Of a stretch of DNA of 56,762 nt, positions 24,434 through 33,186 are shown one piece after another. A program made the translations under genes and the position numbers. Within the stretch, counting starts at the first letter, position 1; every line of letters starts with the position of its first letter. Source of the stretch: Oscillospiraceae bacterium (GTDB taxonomy: Bacteria > Bacillota > Clostridia > Saccharofermentanales > Saccharofermentanaceae); contig CADCLV010000009.1 in assembly GCA_902802325.1 (NCBI GenBank), positions 1 through 56,762 of the forward strand, given 5' to 3'. Under the pieces are notes generated by a model. That model did no database searches, was not told the origin of the DNA, and worked only from the letters and a program-made list of their open reading frames with translations.

Positions 24434-26038
24434 ATGAAGATTTTAGTTGCTGAAAAAATTGCCGCAGATGCGATCCAGTATCTGAAGGACGAAGGTTTTG
24501 AAGTTGATGAGAGATTAGGTTGCTCCCAGGATGAGATCAAGGGTTTCATCGGTGATTACGATGCCCTGATCGTACGTTCCGTAACTCAGGTAAATAAAGA
24601 TCTTCTCGCAAATGCGAAGAACCTTAAGGTAGTCGGCCGTGCCGGTAACGGTATCGATAACATCGATGTGGCCGCCTGCACAGAGAAGGGCATCATCGCC
24701 GTAAATACTCCGGAAGCCAACATCATGGCAGCCGGTGAGCTGGCTGTAGCTCATGCCTTCTCCATTTTCCGTAATCTCTGCCACGCGAACGAGGCAGCCC
24801 ATAACGATGACTTCCGCCGTGCCCAGATGATCGGTAACGAGCTCGAGGGCAAGACCGCCGGTATCATCGGTCTCGGCCGTATCGGTTCTATCGTAGCCAG
24901 AAAGCTCAAGGGTATCGGTATGACAGTGGTTGCTTATGACCCGTACATCACACAGGAGAAGTTCGACACCGTAGGCGTGAAGCGCTGCGCAAAGCTTGAA
25001 GATCTTCTGGCTGTGGCTGATCTCATCACATTCCATACTCCGAAGAATAAAGAGACAGTCGGCATGGTCGGCGCTGAAGAACTGGCAAAGTGCAAGAAGG
25101 GCGTCCGCATCGTAAATGCTGCCCGTGGTGGTCTTGTCAACGAGGCTGCTCTCTATGACGCACTGAAGTCCGGTCAGGTAGCTGCCGCAGCCATCGACGT
25201 ATTCGACAAAGAGCCGTCCTACGATAAGGCTCCGGGCGAGCAGCATTACCAGAACCCGCTTCTGACACTTCCGAACTGCGTAGTTACACCTCACCTGGGT
25301 GCTTCCACTCAGGAAGCGAACCACAATGTTGGTTCTGCGGTTACTTCCCTCGTTGCGAAAGCACTTCGCGGTGAGCTGGTTGCTGCGATCAACATGCCGT
25401 CCTTTAGCGGTGATATGGCTGCAATCCGTCCGTTCGCTAACCTGGCGGAAAAGCTGGGTAAGATCTACTTCCAGGCTGAGACAGTTCCGGTAAAGAAGAT
25501 CGAAGTTGAGTTCCGTGGCGCTCTGGCCGAGCAGGAGACAGGCATTCTGACCCTCTCTGTTCTGAAGGGTTTCCTCTCTGCTCATTCCGATGGACGTGTC
25601 AGCTTCGTAAATGTCCGTCAGGGCGTGGAAGCACGCGGCATTGAAGTTGTCGAGAGTAAGAGCGCTGCATGCGAGCGTTACACCAGCATGATCGTTGTGA
25701 ACTTCATTACTGAAGAAGGAAGAGAGCTTTCTGTATCCGGTACCGTAGTTGGTGAAGACACGGAAGTACTCGTCAGCTTCTTCGGATATCAGGCAGACTT
25801 TGCACTGGCTCCGATCGTTGTGGCTATGCAGAACGAAGACAAGCCGGGCATCATCGGCAAGATCGCAACCAAGATCGGCGATGCCAACATCAATATCAAT
25901 GCCATGCACTGGGGCGTAAAGCCGGGTTCCACAAAGGCCCAGTCTTTCCTGGCTGTAAGTGAGGAACTCAGTGAGGATGTTCTCACAAGTCTTCGTGCTA
26001 TCGACGGTGTGCTTCGCGTAACACAGCTTTTCTTCTGA
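24434..26038 (+). CDS. serA: D-3-phosphoglycerate dehydrogenase (SerA)
   Basis: 534 residues, the long form. It oxidises 3-phosphoglycerate to 3-phosphohydroxypyruvate with NAD, the first step of serine synthesis. The NAD-binding motif IIGLGRIGSIVARKL and the catalytic His in PHLGASTQEA are present. Beyond the catalytic part there is the allosteric substrate-binding (ASB) domain (about 320-450) and a C-terminal ACT domain (about 460-534) that usually senses serine. GGGAGG precedes the ATG by 9 nt. It is 21 bp from the aminotransferase. Confidence 0.97.
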   Translation: MKILVAEKIAADAIQYLKDEGFEVDERLGCSQDEIKGFIGDYDALIVRSVTQVNKDLLANAKNLKVVGRAGNGIDNIDVAACTEKGIIAVNTPEANIMAAGELAVAHAFSIFRNLCHANEAAHNDDFRRAQMIGNELEGKTAGIIGLGRIGSIVARKLKGIGMTVVAYDPYITQEKFDTVGVKRCAKLEDLLAVADLITFHTPKNKETVGMVGAEELAKCKKGVRIVNAARGGLVNEAALYDALKSGQVAAAAIDVFDKEPSYDKAPGEQHYQNPLLTLPNCVVTPHLGASTQEANHNVGSAVTSLVAKALRGELVAAINMPSFSGDMAAIRPFANLAEKLGKIYFQAETVPVKKIEVEFRGALAEQETGILTLSVLKGFLSAHSDGRVSFVNVRQGVEARGIEVVESKSAACERYTSMIVVNFITEEGRELSVSGTVVGEDTEVLVSFFGYQADFALAPIVVAMQNEDKPGIIGKIATKIGDANININAMHWGVKPGSTKAQSFLAVSEELSEDVLTSLRAIDGVLRVTQLFF

Positions 26039-26070
26039 TCCTGAAGAGAGATTACCAATAAGCTGAAACA

Positions 26071-26113
26071 AAAGTCCTTCGGATCCCATCTTCGGGTCCG
26101 GAGGACTTTTTCA
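26071..26113 (+). terminator. Rho-independent terminator after serA
   Basis: AAAGTCC (26071-26077) and the following bases pair with GGACTTT downstream (to about 26109) around a short loop; T-run at the end. Confidence 0.85.
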
Positions 26114-26312
26114 TGATGCGGGCCGCGGCGGCAGGGGCTTTTCGCGGAGAATGATTTGTGACAGTGGCGGTCCGGCGAAAAAGAAAACCTATCGCGGGAT
26201 GAAGAAATCATCTTTCGTCTTCAGGGATACCTGTGATAGGATAGAAACGAAGTGCTTTTGCCATAGAAGGAAAGGCACAGATGAAAAAGAAGAAAAACAG
26301 AGGAGAAAAGAT

Positions 26313-26615
26313 ATGGTCAAGCATGTGATTATCTGGACATTAAATGATACCCTTTCGGACGAAGAGAAAGTGGAAGTGAAGAAGAATATTAAAGAAGGTC
26401 TTGAAGGCCTCAAGGGAGTGATCCCGGGCATGATCGATATTACCGTTCAGATCGACGGGCTATCAAGTTCCAATGCCGACCTGATGCTGGATTCCTCTTT
26501 TGAAGATGAAGCATCCCTGAAGGGCTATGCGGTCAATCCGGCCCATGTGGCGGTCGCCAACGGTAAGGTCCGTCCTTATACAAAGATCCGCAGCTGCTTC
26601 GATTACGAGGTCTGA
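26313..26615 (+). CDS. Dabb (stress-responsive A/B barrel) domain protein
   Basis: 100 residues. The N-terminal MVKHVIIWTL and the EEALxGYxxxPxHxxV-type segment (here DEASLKGYAVNPAHVAV) are the hallmarks of the Dabb ferredoxin-like domain. Such proteins form dimers; their role in bacteria is mostly unknown. AGGAGA stands 6-7 nt before the ATG. surE starts 3 bp after the stop, so the two share a transcript. Confidence 0.9.
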   Translation: MVKHVIIWTLNDTLSDEEKVEVKKNIKEGLEGLKGVIPGMIDITVQIDGLSSSNADLMLDSSFEDEASLKGYAVNPAHVAVANGKVRPYTKIRSCFDYEV

Positions 26616-26618
26616 TAT

Positions 26619-27371
26619 ATGGCGGACAAGAATTGGAAGTTCCTTCTGGTGAACGATGACGGGATCCAGTCGGACGGACTTGCGCGCCTGGCTGCGGAAG
26701 CGGCGAAATGGGGCGAGGTCTGGGTGGTGGCGCCGGACGGGCAGAGAAGTGCCTGCTCCCACAGCCTGACCATCGACGACCCGCTTATTGTACGTCCTTA
26801 TCCGTTTCCGGTAGAAGGCGTGCACGCCTATTCCTGCAGCGGCCTTCCCGCCGATTGCGTACGGGTCGGCCTCTTCGGAGACCTCATGCCGGGAAAGCCG
26901 GATGTGGTATTTTCCGGGATCAACAATGGATTTAATGCCGGTACGGATATCCAGTATTCGGCAACGGTAGGTGCGGCGCTTGATGCGGCCATGTGCGGAT
27001 TTCCGGCTATTGCCTTTTCCGAAGGTTTCCGGGCAGATCCGCGGGAAAGCGGATTCGGCCATGTGGTTACCGATGCGTACCTTTCCAAAGTGGTGGCGGA
27101 ACTTCTCAATGAGGATCTGGTGCCAGGGCAGGTGCTGAACGTGAATTTCCCGGATTGCCCGGTGGAATCCTGCAAAGGGATCCTAAGAAACCGCCGGGTC
27201 AGCATGCAGAATCCTTTTGTAGATGTATATAAGAAAGCAGAAGATCTTCCCGATGGAGGCTTTCGCTACACGATCCACTGGGTTGACAGAGATCACGCCG
27301 ATGAAGGCACTGACCTTCGGGCGATCCTGGATGGATATGTAGCCATCGGCGTGGTGAATAATATCAGCTGA
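26619..27371 (+). CDS. surE: 5'/3'-nucleotidase SurE
   Basis: 250 residues. SurE is a metal-dependent phosphatase of nucleoside monophosphates that supports stress survival. The metal site is NDDG (12-15), the APDGQRSACSHS loop gives Ser44, and SGINNG (99-104) supplies the conserved Asn. The full-length fold is present. No terminator is seen after the stop; the hairpin array begins 75 bp downstream and 27372-27445 holds nothing I recognise. Confidence 0.95.
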   Translation: MADKNWKFLLVNDDGIQSDGLARLAAEAAKWGEVWVVAPDGQRSACSHSLTIDDPLIVRPYPFPVEGVHAYSCSGLPADCVRVGLFGDLMPGKPDVVFSGINNGFNAGTDIQYSATVGAALDAAMCGFPAIAFSEGFRADPRESGFGHVVTDAYLSKVVAELLNEDLVPGQVLNVNFPDCPVESCKGILRNRRVSMQNPFVDVYKKAEDLPDGGFRYTIHWVDRDHADEGTDLRAILDGYVAIGVVNNIS

Positions 27372-27445
27372 AAATGCGCGGGACATGCAAATGTGTGCGT
27401 GTTCGAATACGATCGTGCTTGCGGGATCGTTGGGATGAATTCAAT

Positions 27446-27750
27446 GTAGGACTCAATTGGCAAAATCAGCCGGTTGAGTCCTACTGCTGTTAAATATGTA
27501 GGACTCAAATGCACAAAAAACAGAGTTGAGTCCTACACTTTTGGCTGAAAATAGGACTCTTCTGTCAGATAATAGGAGTTGAGTCCTACACCAGACGCTT
27601 CGCTGGTAGGACTCATCAGGCGAAAAACACATATTTGAGTCCTATAATCGGCATTTTCCATAGGACTCATTGTCCCCCAATGAGGAGTTGAGTCCTACTT
27701 TTCCCTAGCCCATAGGACTCAAATGCCTGAAAAACCATTTTGAGTCTTAT
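27446..27750. repeat. Regular array of six 39-40 bp hairpins
   Basis: Six elements lie at 27446-27484, 27498-27536, 27551-27589, 27606-27645, 27660-27698 and 27712-27750. Each has left arm RTAGGACTCWW and right arm TTGAGTCYTAY, 11 nt each, around a loop of 17 nt (18 in the fourth). Starts are 52, 53, 55, 54 and 52 bp apart; gaps between elements are 13-16 bp. The loops and gaps differ from copy to copy, though loops 1, 2, 4 and 6 share a GC...AAAA(A)C theme and loops 3 and 5 share TGTC...GGAG. The array fills the space between surE and the convergent membrane-protein gene, and the last element supplies that gene's stop codon. No open frame is seen in the array. Confidence 0.95.
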
Positions 27751-28688
27751 CTTGCCAGAACCAGGAATATGATGTAGACCGGAATCTCGAGTACAACGCT
27801 GACGATGTTGGCGCAAAGACCGTAGGCCACGTTTTCCTTGGGCTCGATATCTCCGTTCTTCTTTTTCAGACGCTTGGCATAGTAGGTGGATTCAATCACG
27901 ATGATCGCAAGTTCAGCGGCGAACCAGGCGATGATCGTGTAGTCGAAGCGGGCACGCATGCGGTAACGGATCTGGTCACCGAGGAGAAGCGATCCGTTCA
28001 GAAGTGCCTGGGTAACGAAGTTGATAAAGATGAAAGGCTTGAAATTCTTCTTCACAGAGAGGCTGAAAGGAAACATGATCAGCATCTCGATGATGATCGT
28101 GCCGACAAAGCAGAGGGCGGCGCGGATCAGGTAAAGGCCTGCTGCCATACGTGTGTCGGTGGTTTCCACAAGCGTGCCGGCTTTTACATCGTAGGTGCAG
28201 GTGCAGTTATAGCCGTAACGGTAAAGGACCGGGCTTGTGTAGATGGTGCCGTCCATGGTGACGAGAATGACCTTGAATTCAGACGGAACCATGTAGGTGA
28301 AGTCATAGACGTGATCTTCATCGGAACGGGACATCTGCGGCCGAAGCGGGCAGATATAAAGGGAAAAGTCATCCACGTTATACTGGTAAATGAGCTCGCG
28401 GATATGATTCTCCTCTTCGCCGAGGTCCTCACGCTTTTCGTATTCTTTGATCATGGAGTCGGCATGCTTGCTGCCTTCCGCCTGGGATACCAGCGCGATA
28501 TAGTAATCCGAAGAAGGCGGATTCTCGATCGTGACCTCGATGGAAGGCTTGGGTCCCATATCGGCCCGGACAGGCTTTCCTAAAAAGAGAAGGTAGTTCA
28601 GCGCGATCAGAAGACATACGGCTAGAGATGCAAATACCTTGACAGCCGGTGTTCTTTTAACGGAAGCGAAATCATTTCGGTTATACAT
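27747..28688 (-). CDS. Multi-span membrane protein of unknown function
   Basis: About 313 residues. One N-terminal span (about 18-40), an outside domain of some 130 residues containing YNCTCTYDV, then four more spans (about 180-310). No catalytic motif is seen. The start at 28688 has GAGGA 9 nt upstream; an ATG at 28697 would leave no spacing. The gene's C-terminal codons and stop overlap the last hairpin of the repeat array. Monocistronic on the minus strand; divergent from the MarR operon. Confidence 0.82.
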   Translation of the reverse strand: MYNRNDFASVKRTPAVKVFASLAVCLLIALNYLLFLGKPVRADMGPKPSIEVTIENPPSSDYYIALVSQAEGSKHADSMIKEYEKREDLGEEENHIRELIYQYNVDDFSLYICPLRPQMSRSDEDHVYDFTYMVPSEFKVILVTMDGTIYTSPVLYRYGYNCTCTYDVKAGTLVETTDTRMAAGLYLIRAALCFVGTIIIEMLIMFPFSLSVKKNFKPFIFINFVTQALLNGSLLLGDQIRYRMRARFDYTIIAWFAAELAIIVIESTYYAKRLKKKNGDIEPKENVAYGLCANIVSVVLEIPVYIIFLVLAR

Positions 28689-28753
28689 ATATATCATTCC
28701 TCATATCATACATATCCGCGCATGTTCCGCGCGACAAATACCCACTTTGATTC

Positions 28754-28762
28754 ATTATATCA
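28754..28762 (-). promoter_or_regulatory. Extended -10 promoter of the membrane-protein gene
   Basis: On the minus strand TGA-TATAAT, hexamer 28759-28754, about 66 nt ahead of the start; -35 poor. Confidence 0.55.
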
Positions 28763-28826
28763 CACCGTGAAATGCACCTTGTGAATCTTCTAGAAACCGG
28801 GGGCGGGATGAAGCGGATTTTTTGTG

Positions 28827-28870
28827 TTGACTTGAATAGGGAAATGGAATAATATGTTAGCGTCCTAACA
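28827..28870 (+). promoter_or_regulatory. MarR-operon promoter with palindromic operator
   Basis: TTGACT (28827-28832), 17 bp, TAATAT (28850-28855). The palindrome TGTTAG-CGTC-CTAACA (28855-28870) begins at the last base of the -10. A regulator bound here would block polymerase, so autorepression by the MarR protein is likely. Confidence 0.75.
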
Positions 28871-28902
28871 AATTCGACGAAGAATCAAAGAAGGAGAATC
28901 CT

Positions 28903-29391
28903 ATGAAAGGAACGAAAGAAGGCAGCAGTCTTTCGGATAAGGATGAGAAGCATATCGGGCCATATGTCCGGCATCTCAGTAAGTCGATCCGGGAAGCTGT
29001 GGATACAGAACTGGATACGGTATGCAACAAGTCCGGCATGACCCGCCTGACGGCGATGCAGGCACATGTGATGGGATATCTTTTCTGTGAAACGGAAAAA
29101 GGAAATGTGATATATCAGAAAGATATTGAGCAGGTCTTCCACATTCAAAGAAGCACGGCCACCGGGATCCTGAAGCTTCTGGAGCAATCCGGAAGTATAA
29201 GACGGGAATGCGATTCGTCGGATGCCAGAATGAAGAGGATCACAGTGACGGAAGAAGCGCTCCAGCATAAAAAAATGATCGACTCGGCCATCGACCGGAT
29301 CGAGAATAAACTCCTGACGGGGCTCACTGAAGAAGAGATAAAGACATATATAGATCTGACAGAAAAAATGAGAAGGAATTTGGAATCATGA
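28903..29391 (+). CDS. MarR-family transcriptional regulator
   Basis: 162 residues. Winged-helix DNA-binding region with the recognition part at VFHIQRSTATGILKLLEQSG and wing at CDSSDARMKRITVT, typical of MarR. AAGGAG stands 9 nt before the ATG. The stop overlaps the first ABC exporter gene by 4 bp. It most likely represses its own operon through the palindrome at 28855-28870 and is relieved by a toxic ligand that the exporter removes. Confidence 0.94.
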   Translation: MKGTKEGSSLSDKDEKHIGPYVRHLSKSIREAVDTELDTVCNKSGMTRLTAMQAHVMGYLFCETEKGNVIYQKDIEQVFHIQRSTATGILKLLEQSGSIRRECDSSDARMKRITVTEEALQHKKMIDSAIDRIENKLLTGLTEEEIKTYIDLTEKMRRNLES

Positions 29392-31115
29392 TAAAAAGAC
29401 TTTTGAAATCTGTACGGGAATACAAGAAATCCTCGATCCTGGCATCGGTCCTGGTTTCTTGTGAAGTAGTAATGGAAGTACTGATGCCGCTTCTGATGAG
29501 TATGCTCATCGATAAAGGTATCGATGCCGGTAATATGAATTATGTGTGGGCCATGGGATCACTTCTTCTGGTGTGCATGTTTGCCTCCATGGCATTTGGT
29601 GCGCTTTCCGGAAAAGAAGCTGCGAAAGCCAGCGCCGGTTTTGCCAAGAACCTTAGAAAGGATATGTTCCATAATCTTCAGACATTTTCCTTTTCCAATA
29701 TCGATAAGTTTAAGACCAGCAGTATCATCACGAGACTGACCACAGACGTGACAAACGTGCAGAATGCGTATCAGATGGTGATCCGTATTGCGGTAAGAGC
29801 GCCGATCATGCTGATCTTTGCCATGGTGGCCAGCTTTGTTGTCAACGCCAAAGTCGCGCTGATCCTCTTGGGTATCGCACCGGTCCTTCTTCTGGTCCTG
29901 ATATTGATCTTCCGCTACGCACATCCGATCTTTGTCCGGATGTTTAAGAAGTTCGACCTGATGAATAATGTAGTACAGGAAAATGTACGCGGTATCCGTG
30001 TCGTAAAGTCTTTTGTCCGTGAAGACCACGAGATCGAAAAGTTTACCGGTGTTTCCAAGAGCATCCGGGATGATTCGGTCAGAGCCGAGCGCGCCATTAA
30101 CTTCAACGGCCCGATGATGATGGCCAGTGTGTATACGGCGATGCTTCTGATCTCCTGGGTCGGCGCAAGACTGGTCGTAAATGACGAAATGACCACCGGT
30201 CAGCTGACTTCCATGTTCTCTTATACCATGCAGATCCTCATGAGCCTGATGATGGTGTCCATGATCATCGTTATGCTGGTTATCTCCAAGACTTCGGCAG
30301 AGCGTATCTCCGAGCTTCTGGATGAAAAGCCGGACATCACCGATCCGGAAAATCCGGTCATGAATGTAAAAGACGGTTCCATCGATCTGGATCATGTGTA
30401 TTTCAGTTATTCCAAGAAGAAGGAAAAGAGCTGCCTTATGGACTTCGATATTCATATCAAGTCCGGCGAGACCATCGGTATCATCGGTGGTACCGGTACT
30501 GGTAAATCCTCCTTCGTCCAGCTGATCCCGCGTCTTTATGATGTTACCGACGGCGACTTGAAAGTCGGCGGTGTGGATGTCAGAAAGTATGATCTTCAGG
30601 TCCTGCGTGATAACGTTGCGATGGTGCTTCAGAAAAATGTACTGTTCTCCGGTACTATTAAGGAAAACCTCCGCTGGGGAAATCCGGATGCAACCGATGA
30701 GGACATGATCCAGGCATGTAAGATCGCCCAGGCGGATTCCTTCATTACGGCATTCCCGGACGGTTACGATACATATATCGAGCAGGGCGGTACCAATGTA
30801 TCCGGCGGACAGAAGCAGAGACTTTGTATCGCCAGAGCGCTTCTTAAGAAACCGAAGATCCTGATCCTCGACGACTCCACGAGTGCCGTCGATACCGCAA
30901 CGGATGCGCAGATCCAGAAAGGCTTTGCGGAGTATATCCCGGGAACCACCAAGCTGATCATCGCCCAGCGTATTTCTTCCGTGGAGCATGCGGACCGCAT
31001 CATCGTTATCGATGACGGAAAGATCGATGCGATCGGCACCCACGAGGAGCTCCTTGCGAATAATAAGATCTATAAAGAAGTATATGAATCCCAGAAGAAG
31101 GGAGGTGAGCAGTAA
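29388..31115 (+). CDS. ABC exporter half, degenerate ATP site (multidrug type)
   Basis: 575 residues. Six membrane spans followed by a nucleotide-binding domain: Walker A GGTGTGKSS (about 364-372), signature VSGGQ (about 469). Walker B ends ILDDSTSAVD, with Asp where the catalytic Glu usually is, and the switch histidine is Gln (IIAQRISS). These changes mark the subunit of heterodimeric exporters, such as the TM287/288 or BmrCD type, that carries the non-hydrolysing site. The stop and the next start overlap (TAATG), so the partners are made together. Confidence 0.95.
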   Translation: MIKRLLKSVREYKKSSILASVLVSCEVVMEVLMPLLMSMLIDKGIDAGNMNYVWAMGSLLLVCMFASMAFGALSGKEAAKASAGFAKNLRKDMFHNLQTFSFSNIDKFKTSSIITRLTTDVTNVQNAYQMVIRIAVRAPIMLIFAMVASFVVNAKVALILLGIAPVLLLVLILIFRYAHPIFVRMFKKFDLMNNVVQENVRGIRVVKSFVREDHEIEKFTGVSKSIRDDSVRAERAINFNGPMMMASVYTAMLLISWVGARLVVNDEMTTGQLTSMFSYTMQILMSLMMVSMIIVMLVISKTSAERISELLDEKPDITDPENPVMNVKDGSIDLDHVYFSYSKKKEKSCLMDFDIHIKSGETIGIIGGTGTGKSSFVQLIPRLYDVTDGDLKVGGVDVRKYDLQVLRDNVAMVLQKNVLFSGTIKENLRWGNPDATDEDMIQACKIAQADSFITAFPDGYDTYIEQGGTNVSGGQKQRLCIARALLKKPKILILDDSTSAVDTATDAQIQKGFAEYIPGTTKLIIAQRISSVEHADRIIVIDDGKIDAIGTHEELLANNKIYKEVYESQKKGGEQ

Positions 31116-33076
31116 TGCCGCCAAGAGGAGGACGTCCGATGAATCGGGAGGACTTAAAGAAAAACCCGATCGACAAAAAGCTTATAAAAAGACTGCTCTC
31201 TTACCTTACAGGAAAGCACAAGGTGCTCCTGGGAATCGTATTCCTCTGTATCGTAGTGACATCTGTTACTTCTGTACTGGGTAATATGTTCATTAAGAAC
31301 CTGATCGACGACTATATCCAGCCGCTTCTTGAGTCCGGCAGCAAAGACTTCTCCGGACTGGCCAACTGGGTGAGAACCGTAGCTGTGCTTTTCCTCTTCG
31401 GTGTTCTGGCGAACCTTTTCCAGGGCCAGATCATGGTATTGATCTCCAATAATGTTCTGCAGAATGTGCGTGATGACATGTTCAAGAAAATGCAGAAACT
31501 GCCGATCTCGTACTTTGATACCCACGCTCACGGCGATGTCATGAGCCATTACACCAACGATGTAGATACGCTCCGCCAGATGATCTCCCAGAGCTTCCCG
31601 CAGATGGTATCTTCCGCCATTACGATCGTGGCCGTCCTGGTCGGTATGATCGTGACCTGCTGGCAGCTGACCATCGTGGTCCTTCTGGGTACCTTTGTCA
31701 TGATCTTCCTCATGGGAAGGATCGGCGGAAAGAGCGCCAAATACTTCATGAAGCAGCAGGCTTCCCTGGGTGACGTCAACGGCTACATCGAAGAGATGGT
31801 CAACGGCCAGAAAGTCGTCAAGGTATTTAACTACGAAAAGCGTTCCAAAGAAAGATTTGACGAGAAGAATGAGGAACTGTGCAGCAATGCCACTTCCGCC
31901 AATATCTTTGCCAACATTCTCATGCCGATCATGGGCAACATCGGAAATGTCCTTTATGTACTGGTTGCTTTCATCGGCGGATTCCTGGCCATCGAGTGCG
32001 GTGTGTCCGCCATCTCCATCGGCGTAATCGGCGCATTCCTTCAGATGACCAAGCAGTTCGTCATGCCGGTATCTCAGGTCTCCCAGCAGATGAACGCCAT
32101 CATCATGGCCATGGCCGGTGCCAGCCGTATCTTCCGTCTTATGGACGAGAAGCCGGAGGCGGATGACGGATATGTGACCCTCGTACAGTGCAGAAAGAAC
32201 GGAGACGAGCTGATCGAAGTGCCGGAGGAAGAAGTGCTTTCCTTCAAGCGCGCCCACGGCGGAAAAGAATCGGATGGAAATACCACCTATGTGTGGGCAT
32301 GGAAACATCCCCATCAGGATGGTACCCTGACCTATGCGGAAGTACGAGGCGATGTCCGTTTCTTCGATGTGGATTTCAGTTATGACGGCAAAAAGCAGAT
32401 CCTCTACGATATCTCCCTGTTTGCCAAGCCCGGCCAGAAGATCGCCTTCGTTGGCGCGACAGGTGCCGGTAAGACCACGATCACGAACCTTATTAACCGC
32501 TTCTATGATATTGCCGACGGAAAGATCCGCTATGACGATATCAACATCAATAAGATCAAGAAGGCAGACCTTCGTCACTCCCTGGGTATCGTTCTTCAGG
32601 AGACGAACCTGTTTACGGGATCTGTCATGGATAATATCCGTTACGGTAACCTGAAGGCGACAGACGAGGAATGCATCGCGGCAGCAAAACTTGCCAACGC
32701 CCATGACTTTATCAGCAAGCTCCCGCAGGGATACAATACGGTACTGACAGCAAACGGTTCCGAGCTTTCCCAGGGCCAGCGCCAGCTGATCGCCATCGCC
32801 CGTGCGGCGGTTGCCGACCCGCCGGTCATGATCCTTGATGAGGCGACCTCTTCCATCGATACCCGTACCGAGGCGATCGTGCAGAGAGGTATGGATGCCC
32901 TTATGGAAGACCGTACGGTATTTGTTATCGCTCACCGTCTGTCCACCGTTCAGAACAGTAAGGCCATTATGGTCCTGGAAAACGGACACATTATCGAGAG
33001 AGGTGACCACCAGTCCCTGATTGCGGAGAAAGGCAAGTACTACCAGCTTTATACAGGTGCATTTGAGCTCGAGTAA
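31115..33076 (+). CDS. ABC exporter half, consensus ATP site (multidrug type)
   Basis: 653 residues. Six spans, then the nucleotide-binding domain with Walker A GATGAGKTT, Walker B ending VMILDEATSSID (catalytic Glu present) and switch IAHRLST. The signature is LSQGQ instead of LSGGQ, as expected for the partner that completes the degenerate site. An insert of about 60 residues (about 345-410), rich in Glu, Lys and His, lies between the spans and the ATPase. GGAGGTGAG precedes the ATG. Likely exports drugs or lipids. Confidence 0.95.
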   Translation: MPPRGGRPMNREDLKKNPIDKKLIKRLLSYLTGKHKVLLGIVFLCIVVTSVTSVLGNMFIKNLIDDYIQPLLESGSKDFSGLANWVRTVAVLFLFGVLANLFQGQIMVLISNNVLQNVRDDMFKKMQKLPISYFDTHAHGDVMSHYTNDVDTLRQMISQSFPQMVSSAITIVAVLVGMIVTCWQLTIVVLLGTFVMIFLMGRIGGKSAKYFMKQQASLGDVNGYIEEMVNGQKVVKVFNYEKRSKERFDEKNEELCSNATSANIFANILMPIMGNIGNVLYVLVAFIGGFLAIECGVSAISIGVIGAFLQMTKQFVMPVSQVSQQMNAIIMAMAGASRIFRLMDEKPEADDGYVTLVQCRKNGDELIEVPEEEVLSFKRAHGGKESDGNTTYVWAWKHPHQDGTLTYAEVRGDVRFFDVDFSYDGKKQILYDISLFAKPGQKIAFVGATGAGKTTITNLINRFYDIADGKIRYDDININKIKKADLRHSLGIVLQETNLFTGSVMDNIRYGNLKATDEECIAAAKLANAHDFISKLPQGYNTVLTANGSELSQGQRQLIAIARAAVADPPVMILDEATSSIDTRTEAIVQRGMDALMEDRTVFVIAHRLSTVQNSKAIMVLENGHIIERGDHQSLIAEKGKYYQLYTGAFELE

Positions 33077-33096
33077 ATAGGTAAAGAATTTTTATC

Positions 33097-33125
33097 TTGA
33101 TATTCTCAAATCCTATGTTTAGAAT
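33097..33125 (+). promoter_or_regulatory. Promoter of the two-module zinc/AP2-like gene
   Basis: TTGATA (33097-33102), 17 bp, TAGAAT (33120-33125). A good match, showing the gene is transcribed apart from the exporter operon. Confidence 0.65.
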
Positions 33126-33186
33126 AGGTGTGAAGTTGGACGAAAGTCCACAAACACAAGGATCAAAAGGGATTGAGAATTAGAGT

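Noticed and set aside
27446..27750. Array read as a CRISPR
   Set aside because: The repeat is an 11-nt palindrome pair, the intervals are only 13-18 nt, and there are no cas genes in the window. It is regular but not a CRISPR.
28720..28745. Direct TCCGCGC pair (11-bp spacing) in the leader of the membrane-protein gene
   Set aside because: Only two short copies; it may be a protein site but there is not enough to call a feature.
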